A stretch of 32,405 nucleotides of DNA from positions 1 through 32,405 of IMG/VR virus record IMGVR_UViG_3300031857_000821; one strand, given 5' to 3'. Source of the stretch: a virus. A program made the position numbers and the translations under genes. Positions 25,835-32,405 of the stretch are shown one piece after another. Every line of letters starts with the position of its first letter. Positions within the stretch are counted from its first letter, which is position 1. A model generated the notes under the pieces. That model did no database searches and had not been told where the DNA came from. It saw only the letters and a program-made list of their open reading frames with translations.

Positions 25835-28483
25835 TCAGTTAATCAGGAAGCAGGCGCGCAGGGCATCTTCGATTGCCTTGATGCGCTGACTGTTGGCCTT
25901 CACCGCGTCATCGGTGGCCTGCGCTTCGGCCTCGACATACGCGGCGCTGACGTTTTGCCCGGCGTAGGTCGCAAACGACCCCTTGTTCGCCGTGCCGGTT
26001 CCCGCCGTCCAGCCGCTCTCGCTGGATATGACAAACGTCTTCATGGTCCCGCCCGACAGGACGGTTTTCCACTTGTCGTCGTCCATATAGGACAGGGTTC
26101 CGTAGCCGCTGACGTTGCCCGCGTTGAGGGCTTGCTGATCCCAATAGGTGTGGCCGACGATCTCTGCGCTGCTGGAGCCGAACGCCCGGATGCCCGCCGC
26201 CGGAGCCGCCGTGCCGTTGCCGAACAACAAACCGCCGTTGACGAAGTCGTATGTGGCTCGCGCGTAAACATCGGCGGTTTGTTTGCCGGACAGGCCGGTG
26301 TTCGACAGGTGCCACGACCAACGGTCGTCCCTGTCGATGGTGTTGAGGTTGTCCGCAGACGCGAAACCCCGATAAACCGGCTCGCCGGAACCGACCGACG
26401 TTTGCAGATCAATCGGGCCGCTGGACGAACGCCGTCCCAGGCCGGGGCCGAGAATGGTTATCCGGGTCGTCGCGTCAGTGTCATTGGTGACGGTCAGATA
26501 GCTGTTTTCGTCAACGCCGTAGCCATAAACAATCGTATGGTTTCCGCCCTGTCCGGTCTGCGCTGGCGAGGATTGTCCCTGACGGAAGCGCGGCCCGTTG
26601 TTCGTCTCCCAACGACAGTCGATATAGTTGTTCGACTGCCCGCCGTCATAGACGTGGTAATCTTCCGCCGTGCCTTCCAGCGAGCATCCGTGGAAGCTTG
26701 TGTGGTTGACCTGACTGAACGTCGCGTGGGGTACGATTTCAACGTGGCGAACACCTGAAACCGCCGTGCCTTCATCTGAGTAGTGGACGAAGTGACCGCC
26801 GAAAAAGATGTTGCTGTTGGTTGAGCCGCCAGCATCACCCACCAACACCTGAACATTGACCTTGTTGTTCAGAAGCATCGAGACGAACAGCTTATTGTGC
26901 AGACACGATTGCGTGTAGGACGTAAGCTGAACGCCAATCGCAAAGTTGGTGATGACGTTGAGCTTGACCTCGACGTTCTGGCAGTTGACCAAACGCAGGC
27001 CGATCCCCTGAGACGCCCAGCCCGTGCCGGGCTTCGTCATGTTAATCAGGACGGGCGTAACGATGTGCCTGCCGACTGATTGCGAGAAAATGGTGATGGG
27101 GTTCGCCGCATCGCCGGTCGAGATTTCACAGGCGATGGCGGGGGTCGAATACACATTCAGGGTGCAGAGCGTCCCGTCGAAACCGTCACAGTTGATGACG
27201 ATTTTTTCCTGAACGCGGAAGGTTCCGACAGGGCGGAGCATCCGCCCCGTCAGCTTGGCGTGGAGGATCGCCGCGATAATCGCCGCGCTGTCATTGGTGA
27301 CCGTGGCGTCCCCGATAGCCCCGAACTGGAAGAAATCGAGGGTGTCCGACAGGTTCAGCCAATAGCCGCCGTTGGTGGCGTCCGTTGACCCATCCGGCAT
27401 GATGCGGTCAGTCGTGCGGAAATAGGCGGCGGCGGGATAGCCCGCAGACGTGATGGTCGCCAGCGACATTCTGGTGTAGTCGCCGCCGCCATAGCCTGCC
27501 GTCGTGCGACAGTGCAGCCGCAGGGACTTGACCTCCGCAAGCACGGTCGCGGCTTGGGCTAGGGCAAGCGTTCCGTAAACTGGAACACCGAGATTCGTTC
27601 GCGCAGCCGGAGGCGAGGCAAGGTCGGAGAGGTTGTTTGCCTTCAGCGCGGCAGAGGCCAGAACAGCGGCAGCCGAGACCACATCCGCGCCGGTTTGCGC
27701 GCGGTCCAGCCCAGTCTGCACGCGGTCTGCGGCGGTGGCGACGGCGTCAGCAGCGGTGGCTACGGCGTCAGCAGCAGTAGCGTCGGCGTCGAGTCCGGTC
27801 TGGACGCGATCCGCAGCAGTGGCGACCGCGTCCAGCCCAGTCTGCACGCGATCGGCAGCGGTCGCGACACGATCCGCCTCAGCCAGAACCACGTCGGCCG
27901 CAGTCGCGACACGGTCCAGGCCGGTCTGGACACGGTCGGCGGCGGTCAGAACAGCCGCGGCCTCCGCGTTGGCCTCGGCCGTCTCGGCGTTGGTTTCGGC
28001 CAGTTCAGCCGCGACCTTCGCCGCCAGGGCGGACGCCAGATTTGCGGTGATGGTTGCGGCGGCAGCCTCAGCGGCGGCCACATCATCCTCAAAGCCGTCC
28101 AGCGTGGTCTCCACCTCACCGATCCGGCGAACATGATCCTGGCTGATTGCCATTTGCCGGTTCAGCGCCTGGTCGACGGATTGAACGGGCACGCTGCTCG
28201 CCGGCGCGAAGTTGCTCGTGCGGGCTGGGGCGACGTTGCGCTCGATCCGCACGGTGACATCGTCGACGGCCGTGTTCAGCGTGACCGTGCCGCCGTCGTA
28301 GCCGCCACCCTCAAGCAGCGTGCCCGTGAAGGTGAAGGCCGACTGGTTCAGCGCGACGTCGTCGACGAGCACGGTCAGGTCCGCCTTGGCGAACAGGCTG
28401 AACGTGATCGGGAATACGGTGGTCGACGTGACGACAGTGAACGTCGCGAACGTCTGTTCGTCGGGGATCGTCAGTCTGGCCAT
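25835..28483 (-). CDS. Tail fibre with T7-like anchor, heptad stalk and beta-helix
   Basis: The 882-residue product begins with a T7 gp17-like virion-anchor domain (1 to about 125: MARLTIPDEQTFATFTVVTS, later RIERNVAPARTSNF and SVDQALNRQMA). An Ala-rich helix follows and then fourteen heptads (178-275) alternating VATAADR and VQTGLDA. KANNLSDLASPAAARTNLGV-like linker at 281-300, a pectate-lyase-like beta-helix (about 355-700) and a C-terminal part ending in a short coiled coil complete it. There is no S74 chaperone. The ATG lacks a ribosome-binding site, but the late 10-mer lies 29 nt upstream. It should bind the host surface and may hydrolyse polysaccharide. Confidence 0.9.
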   Translation of the reverse strand: MARLTIPDEQTFATFTVVTSTTVFPITFSLFAKADLTVLVDDVALNQSAFTFTGTLLEGGGYDGGTVTLNTAVDDVTVRIERNVAPARTSNFAPASSVPVQSVDQALNRQMAISQDHVRRIGEVETTLDGFEDDVAAAEAAAATITANLASALAAKVAAELAETNAETAEANAEAAAVLTAADRVQTGLDRVATAADVVLAEADRVATAADRVQTGLDAVATAADRVQTGLDADATAADAVATAADAVATAADRVQTGLDRAQTGADVVSAAAVLASAALKANNLSDLASPPAARTNLGVPVYGTLALAQAATVLAEVKSLRLHCRTTAGYGGGDYTRMSLATITSAGYPAAAYFRTTDRIMPDGSTDATNGGYWLNLSDTLDFFQFGAIGDATVTNDSAAIIAAILHAKLTGRMLRPVGTFRVQEKIVINCDGFDGTLCTLNVYSTPAIACEISTGDAANPITIFSQSVGRHIVTPVLINMTKPGTGWASQGIGLRLVNCQNVEVKLNVITNFAIGVQLTSYTQSCLHNKLFVSMLLNNKVNVQVLVGDAGGSTNSNIFFGGHFVHYSDEGTAVSGVRHVEIVPHATFSQVNHTSFHGCSLEGTAEDYHVYDGGQSNNYIDCRWETNNGPRFRQGQSSPAQTGQGGNHTIVYGYGVDENSYLTVTNDTDATTRITILGPGLGRRSSSGPIDLQTSVGSGEPVYRGFASADNLNTIDRDDRWSWHLSNTGLSGKQTADVYARATYDFVNGGLLFGNGTAAPAAGIRAFGSSSAEIVGHTYWDQQALNAGNVSGYGTLSYMDDDKWKTVLSGGTMKTFVISSESGWTAGTGTANKGSFATYAGQNVSAAYVEAEAQATDDAVKANSQRIKAIEDALRACFLIN
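27659..27952 (-). repeat. Tandem heptad-coding repeats in tail-fibre stalk
   Basis: About fourteen 21-nt units, mostly in 42-nt pairs, encode VATAADR/VQTGLDA. Blocks such as CCAGCCCAGTCTGCACGCG recur almost unchanged near 27710 and 27834. The period of seven residues points to a trimeric coiled coil, and near-identical DNA allows stalk length to change by recombination. Confidence 0.75.
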
Positions 28484-28512
28484 AAGACCAGATTGCGGGT
28501 GGTGGTGTGAGG

Positions 28513-28522
28513 CTCAACGCAC
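28513..28522 (-). promoter_or_regulatory. Late 10-mer GTGCGTTGAG, copy 4, before tail fibre
   Basis: This copy lies 5 nt after the stop of the large virion gene in the 44-nt gap (28484-28527), 29 nt before the tail-fibre ATG. No Shine-Dalgarno is seen in the gap. The spacing matches copies 2 and 3 within one base. Confidence 0.5.
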
Positions 28523-28527
28523 GACGG

Positions 28528-31500
28528 TTACTCCGCCGAACGTGCCTCCTCGCGCCGCCGCACCTTGTCGGCCGCCATAACCTGCAGGTCGCTGGCGAAC
28601 ATCTCGCTCACGGCGGCCCGCGCTTCGTCGCGATAGGCGCTCATGACGTCCTTGATGTATTGGGCCTTGCCGCCCGACGGCCCGTCGTCCAGTGAATAGT
28701 AGAACTCACTGTCCGGGTGCCGCCCCTCAGCAACAGCGTTCAGGTGCTCAAACGCAGGTTCGCCCGACAGGCGCAGGAACTCGCTGTAGATGTCCGGGCG
28801 GTTCTTGAGCGACACCGTCTCGCCGGCATAACTGAGCGACCGTGCAGGCATGGCGACCCCGACGCCGTTGTTCAGGATCTCAAGGTCAATCGCCGAGCCG
28901 CCCTCTGCCCGCGTTTGCACAGGCATGATCGCGTCGTAAACCGTGCCCAGGCCGGTCTGGTAGGTGCGGGGCCTGCCCCACAGGTCGCGCTGCAGGGGCA
29001 AGTCGTCGGACAGCAGCGGCACTGTGTTGCGCAGGGCGTCTAGGGCGTTGTGCGTCTCGCGCATGTAGGGGTCTTGGCCGCGCCGGAACATGCGCGAGGC
29101 GCCGCTTGCAGGGACAAGCGCCGAGGCGCGCCCCATCAGGAAGCGTTCACCCTTGCTGACGTCGTTGGAGGTCATGGCCGACGTGAACTCGATGGCACCC
29201 TGCAGCATGGACTTGTCGAAATACGCCTGACCCAGCGCCAGCACGGCGTTCGCCGCGATCTCGGTGCCCTCCTGCATGTTGGCCCCGTCCCAATCGTCGT
29301 TGTTCAGAAGCTCGGCGAAATCGCCGATCAGGGACAGGTTGGAGCCGACCGGGTCCATGCGCTCATACGAGTACCAGCGGCCGCCCTGCTTGACGCTGTA
29401 GGGCTGCCACATCGGATTGCCGTACTCGTCCTCACGCATCATGGCCGCGCGCTGCTCGGTATTGGACGGGCCCGAGCCGGTAATCTGCCCGTCCATAGCC
29501 ATGCCCATCCACACCGACCACAACGCCGTGCCGATCGCGGCTTGAGCCTTGGCGGTCTCAGCCTCAGCGCCGCCCGCCCGCATGGAGGCACGGAAGCGGG
29601 CAGAGAACGGTGCCAGGGGCGACGAGCGCGCCGCCAGCGACATAAGGTTCATGGGCGTGCGCAGGAACGGCACATTGAAGGTCGCGAGCGGTACAGGGCC
29701 GGTGTTGTCGTCTGCCATCCGGCGCAGTTTCTGCAGCAGTTTCTCGGCCTGCCCGTCCGACCGGGTAAAGGTCAGCTCGTGCATCGCCTTCTCGGCGCCC
29801 ACCATCATGTCGTCGGTGGGGTTTTCGATCAGGTCAGCCATGCGCGCACGCGCGGCCTCGCCTTGCAGCCCCTCGCGCGCCGACATGCGCAGCGCCTGGG
29901 CGTGCAGCTCGCCGCGCGCGCTGACCACTTTCCAGAAGTCGTCGGTCACGCCGGTGATGTTGGACGGCGCCTCCACGATCATCTGCATGATGTCGAGAAA
30001 GCGACCCAGCGGGGTGTCCTCAGCAACGCGCCATGCGGCCGCGCCGAGCGGACGGGCGGCCCCGGCCATAGCGCCGGCCTCCTCACGCTCGGACCGGAGC
30101 GAGAGCCCCATCGCGTCACCAGCGTCGTCGATCCCCGGCGCCATGCCGCGGAACAAGCCCTTGCTACGCAGTTCGAGCGCATTGTCCGCGCCGATACGCC
30201 GTGCGGCCTCCATCGGATTGAGCTTGAAGACGTCGCGCGTGGCTTGAATATAGCCCGCCAGAAGAGCCGACGCCTCGCCGATCTGCGTCTCAGCCGTGCC
30301 GCCGAACGCGCCCGCAAGACGCGGTGACAAAGCGCGGGCCGCGACATGATAGAGCATGGCAATAGGTGTGCCGACCGCGTTGATAATCGGCGTCCCCAGC
30401 CCCGACAGCACGCTGTTTGTGAACACCAGCTTGATGATGTCGCGGCTGCGTGCCATCCAACCGCCCCGGACCATTTGGTTGAGCGCGACGTCGCCATTGG
30501 CTTTGGCCTCGCGGATATACCGTGCGAGATCCTTTGCAGTCCCCTGCCCGCCCATGTCCGCGAGCAGGCTGTCGATCTGGCGCAGGTACGTCGCCGGCGC
30601 GTCGGCAGGAATCTTGAAGGCGTTGAGCGCACGACCGGCCTCAGCGCGAGCGCCGAAAAACTCGTTCTGGATTGCCGCGTGCGTGGCGGCTGCCCGGCGG
30701 AGCGCAAACTGCAAGGCCAGATCCTCGTTCGCGCTGCGCTTGGTCGTGGTGTCCAGCAGCGCGCTCGACAGCTCGTCCAGTTTCGTTGCCGACGAGTTCA
30801 GCGCCAGTCGGTAGGCGGTGATCTCCTCCGCGTTCATCGCCTGCCCAACGCGGCGCGCACCCATGCTGTCGACCCAGTCGATGCCGTTTGCGGCCTCGCG
30901 GGTGGCTTCCTGCGAGATGCGGCCACGGCGAGCCAGGTCGACGTTGTCGCGCATCTTGTCAGCCATGCCGACGATGACCGCCTGCACGTCCTCGGGCGTG
31001 TTGATGCGCGCGAGGTTGATGTCGAAGACGTTGTCGGTGCTGGCGCGGACGTCGGCGGCGGTGATGGGCGCATCAGCGGCGTCGACTTTGGCTTGGAACG
31101 GAGTGATGACGGGGGCGTCGGCATCCTCTGCAAGAGCCCCAAATTTGCGGACGGTAAACCGCGGCCCCTCGGGATTGCCCAGCGCCTCACGCACGGCAGC
31201 CTGGACCTCGACACCGCGCGCGGCAGCCTCGTCCATCGCCAGCGTCGAATCGACCTGCAGGCCCTCGGCCTTGGCCGCGTCCCTCGCCGCCGACCTCACC
31301 TCGCGCGCGGCGCGCAGACGACGGATGCCGACGCCGATGACATCGGTCACGCCACCAAGGATCGTGCCCTCGATCACGTTCTTGAACCGGCCCTCGACCT
31401 CGCCGTCGTTTGGATCGGCGGCCAGCCAGTTGAGCGCCGGTGCCAGAGCCTCGGGGGCATGCTCGGCCAGCAGGTTGGACAGCCGCTCCTCTTGCCCGTC

Positions 31501-32405
31501 GAACGCGGTGAAGTCGGCCAGCGCGCCCTGCGCCATCGCCTTGCCGATGCGGCCTGCGTTGCCTGCGGTCTTCCAGCCCTGCAGCAGCTTGCCGCCGCCG
31601 ACCCAGCCGGACGCGAACTGGGACACGCCCTCGATCAGGCGGCCAGTGACAGACTCAGGACGCTCGGCCTCGCTTACAGGTGCGCGGAGCTGCGCCATGC
31701 CAAGGCGTTGCAGCCAGTTTGGCTGATCGCCGCCACGCGCCTCGGTCATGCGGCGCTCGGCTTCGTTCTGCGTGGTCAGGCGGATGCTCATGGGGGTCGA
31801 GGCGTCGCCGTCAAAGCCCTCCCACATGACCGTGCCAGGGACATACTGCTCGATCCAGTCGCCGGTCTCGTCGATCAGGTCCATCGTGGCGTTGAAGCCG
31901 CGCTTGACGCCCGACAGGACGGCACCGCCCATCTCCAGCCCGACACCCTTGGCCACGTCGCCGGCCACGGCGCCCGCACCGTCCAGCACGGCCTGCGGAA
32001 CCATCGCGGCCTGAATGATCTGGGCCTCCTCCTGATCCAGCGCCAGCGACTCGCGCGCGGCCTGACGCTCCGCATAGGCGCTGTCGAGAGGCGTGGGCGG
32101 CGCGGGGGCATTGTCATAGCCGACCACGCGGAAAATCTTGGACGGATCGTTCGGGTCGATCTGGTACTCGCCGCTCGCCAGCAGCCGCTGCGCCTCGCCG
32201 GGCGCGAGGTCTGCGGACGACTCGACGCGGTAGCCGGGCTGTTGCCCCGGACCCCCCTGCTCGCGCGGACGCCCGTCGACGGCGACGTGAATGTGGTCGC
32301 CCTCGTTCAGAAGCTCAGTCATGTTCAGGCCGCTGGACCGCAGGCGCGCCTCAAGCTGATCCATACTCTCGCCCGGCGCAGGCACGAGATCGACGGCGCG
32401 CGGGT
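28528..32405 (-). CDS. Large internal virion (DNA-ejection) protein, N-terminus missing
   Basis: At least 1291 residues are encoded; the frame is open to the right edge, so the apparent GTG at 32385 is probably internal. The first visible part (LVPAPGESMDQLEARLRSSG then NEGDHIHVAVDGR) looks like the end of a peptidase or transglycosylase-like domain. The rest is a long, mostly helical Ala-rich body with amphipathic segments, such as LIEGVSQFASGWVGGG and VIEGTILGGVTDVIGVGIRR, and no other enzyme motif. Giant helical proteins of this type just before the tail-fibre gene are the ejection proteins of podoviruses (like T7 gp15/gp16). Position and size support this; the detailed family is not certain. 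Confidence 0.75.
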   Translation of the reverse strand, partial: PRAVDLVPAPGESMDQLEARLRSSGLNMTELLNEGDHIHVAVDGRPREQGGPGQQPGYRVESSADLAPGEAQRLLASGEYQIDPNDPSKIFRVVGYDNAPAPPTPLDSAYAERQAARESLALDQEEAQIIQAAMVPQAVLDGAGAVAGDVAKGVGLEMGGAVLSGVKRGFNATMDLIDETGDWIEQYVPGTVMWEGFDGDASTPMSIRLTTQNEAERRMTEARGGDQPNWLQRLGMAQLRAPVSEAERPESVTGRLIEGVSQFASGWVGGGKLLQGWKTAGNAGRIGKAMAQGALADFTAFDGQEERLSNLLAEHAPEALAPALNWLAADPNDGEVEGRFKNVIEGTILGGVTDVIGVGIRRLRAAREVRSAARDAAKAEGLQVDSTLAMDEAAARGVEVQAAVREALGNPEGPRFTVRKFGALAEDADAPVITPFQAKVDAADAPITAADVRASTDNVFDINLARINTPEDVQAVIVGMADKMRDNVDLARRGRISQEATREAANGIDWVDSMGARRVGQAMNAEEITAYRLALNSSATKLDELSSALLDTTTKRSANEDLALQFALRRAAATHAAIQNEFFGARAEAGRALNAFKIPADAPATYLRQIDSLLADMGGQGTAKDLARYIREAKANGDVALNQMVRGGWMARSRDIIKLVFTNSVLSGLGTPIINAVGTPIAMLYHVAARALSPRLAGAFGGTAETQIGEASALLAGYIQATRDVFKLNPMEAARRIGADNALELRSKGLFRGMAPGIDDAGDAMGLSLRSEREEAGAMAGAARPLGAAAWRVAEDTPLGRFLDIMQMIVEAPSNITGVTDDFWKVVSARGELHAQALRMSAREGLQGEAARARMADLIENPTDDMMVGAEKAMHELTFTRSDGQAEKLLQKLRRMADDNTGPVPLATFNVPFLRTPMNLMSLAARSSPLAPFSARFRASMRAGGAEAETAKAQAAIGTALWSVWMGMAMDGQITGSGPSNTEQRAAMMREDEYGNPMWQPYSVKQGGRWYSYERMDPVGSNLSLIGDFAELLNNDDWDGANMQEGTEIAANAVLALGQAYFDKSMLQGAIEFTSAMTSNDVSKGERFLMGRASALVPASGASRMFRRGQDPYMRETHNALDALRNTVPLLSDDLPLQRDLWGRPRTYQTGLGTVYDAIMPVQTRAEGGSAIDLEILNNGVGVAMPARSLSYAGETVSLKNRPDIYSEFLRLSGEPAFEHLNAVAEGRHPDSEFYYSLDDGPSGGKAQYIKDVMSAYRDEARAAVSEMFASDLQVMAADKVRRREEARSAE

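Noticed and set aside
29050-30327. A 425-codon plus-strand frame opposite the large virion protein
   Set aside because: It is a third-position-GC shadow rich in His/Arg/Ala, with no ribosome-binding site, inside a continuous minus-strand gene.

Overview
This window looks like most of the genome of a temperate, podovirus-like phage of an alphaproteobacterium. No gene in it needs to be a host gene. The host call rests on high GC, a GcrA-family cell-cycle regulator, a CtrA/OmpR-like winged-helix protein, a holin of the gene-transfer-agent type and a tRNA-Pro attachment sequence. The attachment site (about 25.66-25.71 kb) has phage genes on both sides and carries only the 3' half of the tRNA. That is the form expected of attP in free or circular phage DNA, not of an integrated end. 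Both window edges cut minus-strand structural genes (portal on the left, a giant internal virion protein on the right), so the unseen part probably holds scaffold, capsid and tail-tube genes and closes the circle.

Layout. (1) 1-8.6 kb, minus strand: late packaging and lysis block with portal, two small proteins, large terminase, a GIY-YIG homing endonuclease, a metallophosphoesterase, Rz/Rz1 spanins, M15 endolysin, holin, a membrane/coiled-coil protein, two appendage proteins, a terminase-small-subunit-like protein and an HTH protein. (2) 8.64-9.08 kb: a divergent non-coding region with five copies of a 13-mer, CGAGTGAGGANTC, each ending in a GANTC methylation site, beside an AT-rich tract. 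It may be an origin or a control region. (3) 9.09-11.84 kb, plus strand: nine small, mostly unrecognised genes, three with a shared 5' hairpin leader, ended by a strong terminator. (4) 21.73 down to 11.92 kb, minus strand: early replication, recombination and modification operon with Cro-like protein, RusA, Sak4-like ATPase, DUF669 protein, Cas4/RecB-like nuclease, cytosine-methylase-like protein, SF2 helicase, CtrA-like winged helix, GcrA, N6-adenine methylase and a primase-polymerase/helicase. (5) 21.74-22.22 kb: a lambda-like switch with a short repressor gene between two clusters of a CCTCGCATTyTGCGA operator. (6) 22.25-25.57 kb, plus strand: small unknown genes, an excisionase-like protein and a tyrosine integrase, then attP with arm-type repeats. 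(7) 25.8-32.4 kb, minus strand: tail fibre and the large virion protein.

The most interesting theme is cell-cycle coupling. One operon carries a GcrA homologue, a winged-helix protein resembling CtrA without its receiver, and an adenine methylase, while the main intergenic region is built from repeats that embed GANTC, the CcrM/GcrA site. A second theme is a 10-mer, GTGCGTTGAG, found four times in the late genes and in three cases placed 29-30 nt before an ATG. It may be a phage-specific late promoter or regulator site. All functions are read from the sequence and family memory; no database search was run.
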